From Adiantum capillus-veneris (taxonomy: Eukaryota; Streptophyta; Polypodiopsida; Polypodiales; Pteridaceae): a DNA stretch of 64,000 bases. Within the stretch, counting starts at the first letter, position 1. Each line of letters opens with the position of its first letter. The stretch spans positions 168,587,740 to 168,651,739 of the forward strand of contig CM043944.1 in the NCBI GenBank assembly GCA_014529385.2, written 5' to 3'. The notes below the pieces were generated by a model. The model was not told where the DNA came from and made no database searches. It worked only from the letters and a program-made list of their open reading frames with translations. The translations under genes and the position numbers were made by a program. Of this stretch, positions 34,342 to 44,525 are shown in pieces.

Positions 34342-36050
34342 GTGCCTCTAGCCCCTTATGCACACATGGCCCCCACACCTCCAATTGTACCACTTGTTTA
34401 TGCTCCTCGAGTGCCGCTCCCTAGCCCTTATCCGAGTGGACCTATGCCCGGTTATGTTCCATATCCTGCATCATCCACACATATGCCAAGACCGGTACCC
34501 GTCCCTCTCCCACATATGATTCCAAGAGTACCTCCACCGACTGTGCCTCCTCACATAGGTGACTTGGCAGCGTTTGCTCAAACCATAGGTCGATCTATCG
34601 CGGAAAATATGCGTCATGCATCTGATAGAGAGCCTAGAAGTAAGGCAGTACAAATTTCCAAACTCACGCAAAAATTCAATGGGGACGAAGATGCTAGAAA
34701 ACACATTGAAGTGTTTGAACAAGTATGTGATTCCTTAGGGGAACGCAACGAACTACATAAGTGCAATGCCTTAAGCTTGACATTAAGTGGGAAGGCTGGA
34801 GATTGGTATAGAACCCTAAGGGTGGACGAGAAAACAATCTACCCTACCCTTCGAAGGTTGTTTCTAAAGGAGTACATACGAGAAGGTGTGCTTTGGGGTG
34901 TAGCATCTCAACTACAGAAGGCCGAACGTAAGGAAGGAGAGTCAGTAAGGGACTTCATTAGTCGTCTAAAGCACTTAAACTCTCGTTGCCCTGTAAATGA
35001 GCGCTTCAACAATAACCAACTGCTTGATCGATTCATTCGAGGGTTGAGGAATGAAGGAATCTATAATGGACTAGTGATTAGAGGTATCACAACCTGGGAA
35101 GATGTCACTGCCAATGCAATCCAATTAGAGGACAACTTGATGATAGCAGGCATGAGGGTGTCTACTGACACGAGATCCACTAGCTCACAAGCCATTGAGT
35201 ATGAACCCATGACTGCAAAGCCCATTGCCAATGAGCCAAAGGTATTTGAGACATTCTTGACAGACCTCACCAAGGCAATCCAAGAGTCTCTTAAGGATAA
35301 TCAACCCCCTCAAAATAGTCACATGTATCCAAGAAGGGAGCAACAATGGTGTTCCATTTGCTTAGGTCCACATAGCACTAGTGAGTGCCCTACGTTTAGA
35401 GTAAAATTTAATGGAACTTGCAACGCATGTGGTAGGTATGGTCACCAAGCTAAGGATTGTTTAATGATCAAACGTATGATGGCAAATAGACCACCTGTAG
35501 CCTCGACGGATGCACCTCGAGCTCCTGTATTGATGCCTGCTCCACCTGTTGAGCAACTACCGCAACACATGGTCCCTAGATCTCAAAATGTTGTACAAGC
35601 TACACTGCTACCACCTCCTGTGCTAGGACCGCAGCCCCCGCATCCAAGAGTCGCCCCTATGAACCAAGTGGGTTGCGAGCCATCTAATGCTTATGCAGAT
35701 GGCTGTGAGGAGGAAATAGACACTAGTATTGCCTACGGACTTGATACATTGGAAGAGTGTCCTATATACTACATGGAAGATTGTTGGGGGCAAGTCAAGC
35801 CGGTTTATCAAGCTGCTGCTCTCGCATCCAGAGGTCAAAATATCAACACCCAGGCTAGGAGGCCACCTCTTCAATGCTACGAGTGTGGTGGACCACATCG
35901 GGCAGCGGAGTGCCCTATTAGGCTGCAAAAGAATGCTGCACAGATGCAAATGAATCACGGGAGCACGTCTGCAATGCCAATACTCACATGTAATCGTTGT
36001 GGCATAGATCACTTGATTGCCCAATGCCCCTATAACCCAAATGCGCCTAA
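34342..36050 (+). pseudogene. Gag: capsid core and four zinc knuckles (element 3)
   Basis: After a Pro-rich head (34342-34560), the capsid core spans about 34640-35160, with KFNGDEDARKHIEVFEQVCD, LSGKAGDWYRTL and FISRLKHLNSRCP. Zinc knuckles follow at about 35350 (CSIC-x4-H-x4-C), 35419 (CNACGRYGHQAKDC, the classic CCHC form), 35877 (CYEC-x3-H-x4-C) and 35990 (CNRC-x3-H-x4-C). Two extra, spaced knuckles beyond the usual one or two are notable. All zinc ligands are present. Confidence 0.85.
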
Positions 36051-37139
36051 AATCACACCCCTAAATTTGGTCGAAATTGCTAGTGTGACATCGCCAATAC
36101 CACCCGTCGCACCCGCTTATGCGATTACACGGTCCATGCTTCAAGGGCCAGGCCATATCCTCGAAGAGAGAGATATCGCGTCAGTTATCCAAGCAAAGAA
36201 AAAGAAGACACGAAGGAAGAGGTCGCAGAATACGGGAAATTCAAAGCCAAGTTCCAAAACAAACATAGGAACAGGAGATGACCCCGTGTATATGAATGAC
36301 CTCGAGGATGATTCAGATTCAGTCGAGACAATGGAGACTAGAACCAATACCACAAAGGGAAAGACCGACCAAGAAAACCGTAACATGGAACCAAATGAAA
36401 ACCGAATAAGAGAAAACCATAAAGAGCCTCTGAAAACACCACAAGTGTTTCCAAATCCAATCCAAGACCCCCAAGATAAACCGCAGGGGCAAAAAGGGAA
36501 GAATCGTAAAAAGAAGATTGGGACGTACCCAAACCCAGTAGACGAGATTGAGCAGGTGAAACATCTAAGAGGTTTAGTGGAGGAGACTCAAAGGAAACTA
36601 GAACCAGAACCCATGCATGTCAAAATTCATGACACAGTGTTTCCCACGCAAGTTCATCCACCCCACATAAACCATAGACCGTTAGCCATATCTAGTATCA
36701 TCCAAGAAGGGAGTGAGGACGGGACATCAGAAAGTGAGCATACACCCTTCTTTTTGGAAAGGATGTTTAACGAAGGAATACCTGATCCCATTGAGGAATA
36801 TGAGATTCCATCCTCACCAGTTCCTAGTCAAGGACCTACACCCTGCAAAATGCCAATGAATGTTGCCAAACTAGTGGACTTCATGTCTTCTGAGGTCCGA
36901 ACCACGATCATAGCAAAGTTGTATGGAGATCCTGAGTTATTCCTTGCACTTCGAGCATTCCTTAACGGAGAGCTACGAACGGGATTACCGCAGTTTGCGC
37001 AACCAAATAGGCCTGACTCGATTATGATTGATGAGGAAAATCATGTGCAATCACTTGACTTAGATGGACACGAGTCTATGATCGAGGTACCCATTAACGA
37101 ATTAGGGCAGTATTTTGAAGGCGACGAGTCTAATGCGAC

Positions 37140-37470
37140 CCTACCCATCACTACCAAGGGATTAACTATAAAGGGAATTCTTGATGGTGGTGTGGGAGTT
37201 AGCATCGTTACAAAAGATTGTTGGGAATCCATGGGAAAACCCCGCCTCAGTGTTACTAACATTGTGGTAAAGATGGCAAATGGTACCATAGCCAAACCTA
37301 TGGGGATGCTCAAGGATCTTAAGATAAAAGTTCTAGGATACAAGGTACGACATACGTTCATTGTAATGGATTTCTCTAAACACCTTATGTCATATGAAAT
37401 GATTTTAGGACAACCATTCATGAGGGAAGCACAAATGGTTCACGATTGGTCTAAAAATCATGTCTATTTG
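37140..37470 (+). pseudogene. Retropepsin-like domain 1 (before RT)
   Basis: Contains TIKGILDGGVGVSIVT at the position of the catalytic Asp-Thr/Ser-Gly triad, a VKMANGT flap-like turn, and MILGQPFM, which matches the ILGxPW C-terminal motif of retropepsins. The triad is D-G-G. A DGG form may be a lineage habit rather than damage, but I cannot tell from one copy. Confidence 0.65.
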
Positions 37471-37814
37471 CAATTCCAAGACTCCGTCCTTAGAGTGGAT
37501 TTGGTGACTGGTAAGGTACACCCCTTAGGGAGTAAAACCATTATTGATCATCGCTCTGACACCACAGTTCACTCGGCCCCACTACAATACTTTTACACTT
37601 GTAAGAAGGATACAGACATTGGCCAAGATTCTCCTTACATGGATGTGTTACCAGGTATGATGGAATCAGACAACGTAGACTGGGTACACCTAGCAGCAAC
37701 CATAGATACCTGGGGAAATAGAGGAACCACTTGGGTCAAACCAGAGGGGGAAGAGGTACCACAAATTGCACCTCTGAACATGATAAGTGCCATACATGCA
37801 TCTTCTAAGGGCAA

Positions 37815-38150
37815 GGCAATTGTAGACCAATCTGACAGTGACACCAATAGCTCAATAGAAGACTTTGACCAACACGACTCAGACACGGACTCCCAAAGTG
37901 AAACGGATTCTGAATCTCATGAATTAGAAAGTGGAGCAAGTTCAGAGTCAAAACATTCGGAAGGATCGAGCACATCAACCGATGATAGCTCCTCCGAGAG
38001 TGAAGAGGACACCAACGAGGACTCCTTTAGTGAGCCAGATCTAAATGCAAATCAAAAGCAGGTCTCAAATAAGAAAAAGAAAAACTTTAAGAGGCGTCGA
38101 TATCGAGCCAATGTACGTGCTAGGATAAAAAAGAAGAGATCCTCAGCAGA
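37815..38150 (+). other. Ser/Asp-rich acidic tract followed by basic tract in polyprotein
   Basis: About 80 residues dominated by Ser, Asp and Glu (SDSDTNSSIEDFDQHDSDTD style), then KKKKNFKRRRYRANVRARIKK. The switch from acidic to basic resembles nuclear-targeting or chromatin-interaction tails but is located between protease and RT. No known domain. Confidence 0.7.
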
Positions 38151-38388
38151 ATGGCTCAGTTATATAGGAGCATGTGATGCTCATCGAAAATTGGTAGACG
38201 ATTGGGGTGAAAATCTCCAAAATGTTATGTGGTGTAGACCGTGACCCCATGACATAGCCCAATTAGAGATCATAGACAAGCCAAAGTTGAGCCGCACTGC
38301 AAGGAGGCGTCAAAACCAAGAGTTAGCTCGACAACACAAGAAAGCAGAAATGGAAGCATAGACCAAAGGACAACCAGAATCCACAGAC

Positions 38389-39580
38389 TTGCATCCTGCA
38401 CCAGAACATTTCAAATCTTACACCACAGGGGAAGCAAAGGTTGTGTACACAAAAGCCCAAAGAATACCTATCGATGGGAATAATGGAATCTATGATGGTC
38501 CGGCAATAGTTAAAGAAATAGAATTAGCCGACCCCGGTGAAGAATCAAAACCTGTTTTTATTGCCCAAGACCTCACAGAAGTTGAAGAGGCAGTCCTCAA
38601 AGAGCTTCTCAAGGAATTCAAGGACATATTCGCTTGGACATACCATGATATGAAAGGTGTTCCAACTTCTGTGGTCCAACATACAATCCCTATGATTAGC
38701 ACTGCGAAGCCCGTACAACAAAGACCCTACCCGATGAATCCTAAGTACGCAAGGATCATTCAAGAAGAACTAGAAAAGCTTATCAAATGTGGGTTCATAT
38801 ATCCTATTGAACACTCTGAATGGGTGTCTCCAATAGTTATCGTGCCAAAAAAGAATGGGAAACTCAGGGTGTGCGTGGACCTCAAAAAAGTTAATGCAGC
38901 TACTAGAAGAGACCATTACCCCCTACCATATTCCGAACATGTACTCGAAAGAGTTGCAGGCAAGGAAGCTTATAGCTTTCTAGATGGGTACTCAGGCTAC
39001 AACCAAATCACGATAGCGCTAGAGGACCAAGCTAAAACTGCCTTCATCACATAATTTGGTGTGTTTGCATTTCGTGTGATGGCTTTTGGCTTAACAAATG
39101 CCCCTGCTACATTCCAACGATTAATAAACACTGCTTTTAAAGAATATTTGAGAGAGTTTTGTGAAGCTTTCTTAGACGACCTTTGTGTTTACTCTTCTTG
39201 GAAAGAACATCTATCATGTTTGCGGAAGGTGTTTGAAAAGTGTAGGTTATATCGTATCTCATTGAACCCGTTCAAATGCCAATTTTGGGTCAAGCATGGA
39301 GTTATTTTAGGGCATATAGTATCTAAGAATGGTATCTCAACCGATGAGAGCAAAATTAAAGTGATTCTAGAGTTACCACCACCAACCAATTACAAGGGAG
39401 TTCAAAGGTTCATGGGACACGTGGGTTATTATCGACGGTATATTTTATTTTTCGCTGAGATAGCACGTCCTTTGTACAAGCTTCTCATTGAATTTAAATG
39501 GACTGAAGAGTGTGACCAGGCCTATGAACAATTGAAGAAAACACTAGCAAGTGCTCCGATTTTAAGGACACCTAACTGGG
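38389..39580 (+). pseudogene. Reverse transcriptase (element 3)
   Basis: Motifs in order: IEHSEWVSPIVIVPKKNGKL, RVCVDLKKVNAATRRDHYPL, FLDGYSGYNQITI, then TAA at 39052, then FAFRVMAFGLTNAPATFQR, AFLDDLCVYS (the YxDD box as FLDD), SLNPFKCQF, LGHIVSKNGIS and FMGHVGYYRRYI. Apart from the single TAA between ITIALEDQAKTAFIT and FGVFAFRV, the domain is intact and catalytic Asp residues are present. Confidence 0.9.
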
Positions 39581-39960
39581 ATGTCATTTTCCATGTGCAT
39601 ATTGATGCATCAAACTTTGCTATTGGGTGTGTTCTCACTCAACCAGGAGAACATAAATTGGACTATCCCATTAGCTTTGCAAGCCGTCAATTGAACGATG
39701 CTGAAAGGAACTACACCACTACAGAGCGAAAAGGTTTAGCAATGGTTTATGCAGTAAAGAAATTTCGCTACTACCTTCTGGCAAACAAGTTTGTATTTTA
39801 TGTGGATCATCAAGCGTTGCTGTATCTGGTAAACAAGCCATGCTCCACAGGAAGAATCACACGATGGTTGTTAATTCTTCTGGAGTTTGATTTCACGATT
39901 GTATTGAGACCCGGTAAAAGGCACGTCATGGCTAATCATTTGTCTCGCATACCCAATGGT
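39581..39960 (+). pseudogene. RNase H (element 3)
   Basis: FHVHIDASNFAIGCVLTQ carries the first catalytic Asp, YTTTERKGLAMVYAVKKF the Glu, and FYVDHQALLYL the next Asp. It ends in VMANHLSRIPNG. This is a standard Ty3-type RNase H directly after RT, with no second (archaeal-type) RNase H visible. Confidence 0.85.
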
Positions 39961-40139
39961 GAAGCCCCTACAGGAGTTGATGATGAATTACCCGATACTT
40001 CCCTATTCATAGTTGAGACTATGCCTGAATGGAGTGAGAACATTGTTAACTTTTTAGTTAATGGTTTTCCACCCAAGGAACTTCGTAAGGATATCGCTCG
40101 AAGGCTAGTAAAAGAATGTGAACCTTATTGTTTGATTGC

Positions 40140-41280
40140 CGGAACTCTGTATAGACTAGGCAAGGACGATATTCTTAGGCGTTGTGCCCGCGAGGATGAA
40201 TATTTGTATATCTTGCAAGAAGCACATATGGGCATAGCAGGAGGACATTTTTCAGGAGACCTGACTGCCAGAAAGGTGCTGCAATCAGGCTATTGGTGGC
40301 CAACTTTATTTAAGGATGCATCACTTTTTACAAAAGGGTGTGATGAGTGCCAACGTTACAAGACCACACAGCGCAAAGACAGAATGCCCTTACATCCCAT
40401 TAAAGTAACCCAACCATTTGAAAAATGGGGCTTAGACTTTGTAGGTCCAATTAGTCCCGCAGCTCGCAACACTCAATCTCGATATATTCTAGTTGCTACG
40501 GACTATGTAACAAAGTGGGCTGAAGCTAAGGCTTCACAAAAAGCTGACGCGAGGACAACAGCTAAGTTTCTTTTTGAGAACATTATCACAAGATTTGGTT
40601 TCCCTTTTGAAATTGTTAATGATAATGGTACCCATTTTATAAATGAGGTAATAAGAGAGCTTACCACGACCTTTATGATATCCCACCATAAGTCTACACC
40701 TTATTACCCGCAAGCTAATGGACAAGCCGAGAGCACCAACAAGACTCTAATCTCTATTTTAACCAAGACGGTAGAAGCTCATCGCACTGATTGGGATTTG
40801 AAGTTGACATCTGCTCTATGGGCTTATCGTACTGCTTACAAAGTGGCTATTAATTGTACGCCATTCAAAATGGTATACGGCCAAGAAGCGGTTATGCCTT
40901 GGGAGTTTGTCATTCCTAGTCTTAGGGTAGCTTCGCAAGAAGGATGGAATGGTAACCCCTTAACCGAGCGTTTGTATATCTTAGAAAAACTAGATGAAGA
41001 GAGACAGTTGGCTGTGCAAAATGCTCTTGTGGAAAAGGATAGGAGAAAGAAGTGGTTTGATCGCCATGTGAAGGACAAGGACATCAAAGTTGGTGATAAA
41101 GTCCTTATGTATGGAGTACATAAAGAGAAGAAAAAGTTGAAATATGCTGGTAAAGGACCATATAGAGTATGTGAAATTACCCCACAAGGTACCCTTCGTG
41201 TGGAAACTCTTGATGGAGTTGAAACCATTGGATTCCTCAATGGGAGTAAATTCAAAAGATATTATGATCCTTTAAGCCAA
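40140..41280 (+). pseudogene. Integrase (element 3)
   Basis: The zinc-binding HHCC region reads H-x7-8-H then CDECQRYK (about 40200-40360). The core has WGLDFVGPI (first Asp), FEIVNDNGTHF (second Asp) and YYPQANGQAESTNK (Glu), so the DDE triad is intact. A GPYRVCEI-type C-terminal fold (about 41155-41260) follows. No chromodomain is seen, which fits a non-chromovirus (Athila/Tat-like) branch. Confidence 0.9.
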
Positions 41281-41469
41281 GAAGAACTACGGGCCATTCA
41301 TCAAAAGAAGGCCACCAAAGCACAAACCGAGTTAAAGAAGATACAAGCTCAAGCTGAGGCTAAGGAGCGACAACAACGTATAAGACAAAAACGAGAGGCT
41401 AACCTTGGAGTCACAAATGCATTCCACGTGGAAATCGAAGAGGATTGGTTGGACTCTGACACACCTCTA

Positions 41470-41790
41470 CAATACCCTATTGAGTTAAATAGTGCCTATG
41501 GAAAAGTGCTATATAACGCCTTATTGGACACGGGTGCTAAATATAATCTGCTATCCTATGGGGTGTGGTGTCAGTTAGGGAAGCCACCTCTATCTGAGAG
41601 TATTATCCAAGTCAAGGGTGTCAACAAGAAAAAAACTACGGTTTTTGGAATCTAGCACACTTCTGTCAGTTATGACAATGGAATTGTAGCTCAAGACTTT
41701 TTGGTCATGCCTACTAAAACTATGGAGGGTAATATAAACCTAGGACGCACGTGGATGATAGCCACCAAATGCACTATTGATTGGGGGACT
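41470..41790 (+). pseudogene. Second retropepsin-like domain after integrase
   Basis: In the same frame beyond the integrase: LYNALLDTGAKYNLLSYGVW with an intact DTG triad, LGKPPLSESIIQVKGV, a TAG at 41653, then AQDFLVMPT and INLGRTWM, which match the hydrophobic-hydrophobic-Gly C-terminal motif and spacing of retropepsins. This domain is separate from the DGG domain before RT. A protease-like fold at the extreme 3' end of a Ty3 polyprotein is unusual. Confidence 0.6.
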
Positions 41791-42645
41791 GGGGGTGTCA
41801 CAACGCAAAAACCAACTCTTATCCCTACCACTCAAGCCATAGTCCCTGAGATATTGCCTAAGGAAATAAAACCCAAGACATTGCATGTCCAGGAGGTTGA
41901 ACCATACGTCCCCATAGCCCAACTCTCTAGATCTTCAACTGATGTAGTTGAAAGAAAGCTTGAGACACACAAGAACCATCCTAATATAACAAAGAAAGCA
42001 TACAAGTGGGTCCCTAAAGCTTCTTTAGTAACCATGACTGATGCTAAAAAATGGAAGCCTCGTAAGAAACGTCCCACTCGCTCCAAGAAATGTAAGAAAA
42101 CGTGGTGTTGGATTCCTAAACGACTATTAAAAGCCCAAGGATACTATGATGGAAATGAGCAAATTTGGGTATCTAAACGTAAAATGTGTCCTTCCCTATC
42201 GACAACAAACCCATATGAGTCAAACAGTGTAACGCTAAAGCCAATGGCAGACCGTGGGAAGGGAAAGATCACAGAATGCTACACACCTAGTCCAGAGCTA
42301 GTTTGGGCTCCAAGGCAAACCCAATTTATTCCACCTAGCTCAGGAAGGGGGGAGTTCCATGAAGCTTCTAGCTCCTCATGTAATACATCCATAGAGGTAA
42401 AAGCTTCTACACAGCCTCCATCTATAGTAATGGACCTGAATGAAGCTACAAAAGAATCCACACCTCCTAGTGTTCAAGAATCACCTGATGAACCACTACA
42501 AGTTCAATCCTGGGAGAGTACCTTACCACCCTTGCAACTTGACGAGGCACCTAGGGTAATAGAAAACTACTGGCAAAAATCCTCACCTATTACCAACTGG
42601 AACAATTGGTTTCAAAGGGTGACAAGCTCATTTCAAACGGTATGA
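41791..42645 (+). pseudogene. C-terminal tail of the element 3 polyprotein
   Basis: About 285 codons, basic in the middle (KKRPTRSKKCKKTWCWIPKR near 42060-42120) and Pro/Ser/Glu-rich later. It ends at TGA 42643, 7 bp before the purine tract. No domain recognised. Confidence 0.6.
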
Positions 42646-42652
42646 TCTACCC

Positions 42653-42666
42653 AAGGAAGGGGGGAG
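42653..42666 (+). other. Polypurine tract of element 3
   Basis: AAGGAAGGGGGGAG on the plus strand directly before an LTR start TGTTTGTGG, showing plus orientation for the gag-pol. Confidence 0.75.
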
Positions 42667-42890
42667 TGTTTGTGGACATCCATCATTCACTTGCTTCCCT
42701 CTCAACCTTTCTCCCTGACCTCTTAATCTCCGATCTTAGGGAATGTATATATAAAGCCTTATACTCACAAAAACAAGATAAAAAAGTAAAAGAGCAAGAG
42801 CCATCACACAAATCATAAAAACAAATTATGCACAAGAACACGACCCTTGTAATATTTGCACTCTAACCATCATCTATTTGCGTGTACAGA
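42667..42890 (+). repeat. Probable 3' LTR of element 3
   Basis: Begins TGTTTGTGGACATCC after the purine tract, contains TATATAAAGCC (about 42745-42757), and could end GTGTACA at about 42890. No second copy exists at the 5' side of the gag-pol in this window, so the right end is a guess from the TG...CA rule. Confidence 0.5.
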
Positions 42891-43950
42891 TATGGCTAGT
42901 ACGCTAGAGTCATCCACTCCTGCCTTGAGTGAGAGGTACCCTCGTTACTTTTCACAAATATTTCACATGGTCTTTCCAGTGCTTGCATGTGAATGGGATT
43001 TGATAGGTACGCTAGCATGTGAGAGGAATTTTGAGGAGTTAGAATGGCTGATACGTCTCGCGTATCGCTAGGAGGGACGCGCTGTGCTTTACAGCCCATC
43101 GTTTGGTTCTATTTTGCTCCAGAAAAGCCCGAAACAGTCTTTTCCTAGCTGAGGAACTAGGCTCCAAATAGCAAGTCTAAGGGTGCAAGTGGGAAGAGAA
43201 GGGAGGAGAGTGGAGGACTTGCCGCACATGCTCTCATTGCCTCTTGAGGGGGTAGGGTATATATATAAGAGTGAGTCTAGTATGTATCATAAGACTGAGG
43301 CCTGGGCTTGGGCCTGGGCTTGGGCTTGGGCTTGGGGAAATGATCCCGATCCCGATCAAAATTTTAGTGATCCCCCCAGTCACTCACGCTTAAATATTTT
43401 TGATTTTTTCCCGTTCGTTTTTATAATCTCCCCCTCGCTCACGTTTTTATTTTTATTTTATTTTTTTTATAATTATAATTTTTTTATTTTTTATTTTTTA
43501 TTTTTTTGGGATATTATTTGGTACGCGTTTTGGTGCGCGTTGACCTCACCTAACTATTTACTATCCCACCTACCTACTGACATGCTAATCAGTGGTTCAC
43601 CTAATTACTAACCTACTTAATTAACTAACTATGCGCCTAACTGTGCACAAACTAGAAAACATAGAAAATGCAGAAAATTGAAACTTGACAGAACTATGCA
43701 GTGCAAACCAGAAAATGCAGAAAACGCAGAAACGCAAGAAATGCTAACTGTGTAAGCCAAAATCTGAGCTTAATAGAACTAGCAAAACAGAGCTTAACAG
43801 AACACAGAAAACTTGAATGCACTCAACAACATTGTGTCTTTCTCTACTGTTTTTGCATAACAACAATAATCAAACTTAAGCCGCGCCTTTCCTACATAAA
43901 AAATAGCTTCAATACAATTTACAGGTTGCCATTAGAGCTTCACGCGCAGC
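42891..43950 (-). other. Right interior of element 2
   Basis: No gene supported. It contains a TATATATATAAG box at about 43257-43270 on the plus strand, a (GGGCTT)n-type hexamer tract at 43300-43336, a T-rich block (43440-43510) and an A-rich block before the primer site of element 2. It is most likely the minus-strand leader of element 2, in part. Confidence 0.4.
43300..43336 (+). repeat. Hexamer repeat GGGCTT/GGGCCT
   Basis: Six imperfect units; the only such tract in the window. Confidence 0.85.
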
Positions 43951-43971
43951 AGCTCCCCGGCAGCGGCGCCA
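43951..43971 (-). other. Primer binding site of element 2 (tRNA-Asp type)
   Basis: TGGCGCCGCTGCCGGGGAG on the minus strand, four bases inside the right LTR. Near-exact match to the tRNA-Asp primer site of plant Ty3 elements. Confidence 0.9.
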
Positions 43972-43975
43972 AAAA

Positions 43976-44520
43976 TGTCACGGCTAGGGACTTGCTACGC
44001 GCCGTGTGCGAGCCATAAAGGCTCCTAGCACACAGTCATACTACAGACAAGCTCACAAGGAAGAATGGTGTGTCACTCACCTTCCTGCGTAGTTGCGAAT
44101 GAAGGATTCCCGCGCCGCGGAGAAGAGGGAGACGCCGCTACGCCGCACTCAACCGCCTCGCCGCCGTCGTGCCGCCGAAACGCTCGATCACACACACACT
44201 CTCACACTCTCTCTCACACGTACACACACACACACAAGGAGATGGTGAAGGAGAAGGTGGAGATGGAGCAAGAGCGGCTTCTATTGCACAATGAGAGAAT
44301 GAGTAAAAATTAGGTTTAGTGGCTTTTATATGAGCTCACCCCATTCACACTTGGGTGCCCATACTTAGCCAACTAACTCCTTGAATATTCCAGTTAGATT
44401 GCGTCTGTCATCGGCAATCACCCTTACCCTGTTCCTATTGGTCCGACAAGCCCGGTACCTGACTCTAAATAATACAACGTTTATAGATCATAGGGTGTCC
44501 GTGTGCCGTGAGGGTTAACA
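43976..44520 (-). repeat. 5' LTR of element 2
   Basis: 545 bp, TGTCACGG to GGGTTAACA on the plus strand. About 97% identical by eye to the partner outside the microsatellite. Confidence 0.9.
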
Positions 44521-44525
44521 GGTGG
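44521..44525. repeat. Target site duplication GGTGG (right)
   Basis: Matches 31422-31426. Confidence 0.9.

Larger units (their letters stand above)
33295..42645 (+). pseudogene. Ty3/gypsy gag-pol polyprotein (element 3), one frame with four internal stops
   Basis: From 33295 to a stop at 42643 a single reading frame runs for 9.35 kb, interrupted only by TGA 34333, TGA 38242, TAG 38359, TAA 39052 and TAG 41653, with no frameshift. Order: pre-gag acidic/proline region, gag core, four zinc knuckles, retropepsin-like domain with DGG, Ser/Asp-rich and Lys/Arg-rich spacer, RT, RNase H, integrase, second retropepsin-like domain, basic proline-rich tail. All five codons can arise from CGA, CAG or CAA by C-to-T change. 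The frame ends 7 bp before a purine tract and LTR. It lies opposite in sense to the LTR element that contains it. Confidence 0.85.
31427..44520 (-). mobile_element. LTR retrotransposon (element 2, outer), minus strand
   Basis: 13.1-kb element with LTRs 31427-32005 and 43976-44520, both TGTCACGG to GGGTTAACA on the plus strand, and a perfect GGTGG target duplication. The primer site (43951-43971) is next to the right LTR and the purine tract (32006-32019) next to the left LTR, both on the minus strand. LTR TATA boxes also point minus. Just inside the purine tract a minus-strand frame reads DLQLDSFRGRN, like a Ty3 pol C-terminus. The rest of its own pol is missing, and the interior is occupied by an opposite-strand gag-pol (33295-42645). 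Confidence 0.85.

Noticed and set aside
37041-37421. Minus-strand frames of 80-130 codons opposite gag-pol
   Set aside because: Shadows of the plus-strand polyprotein with no domain of their own.
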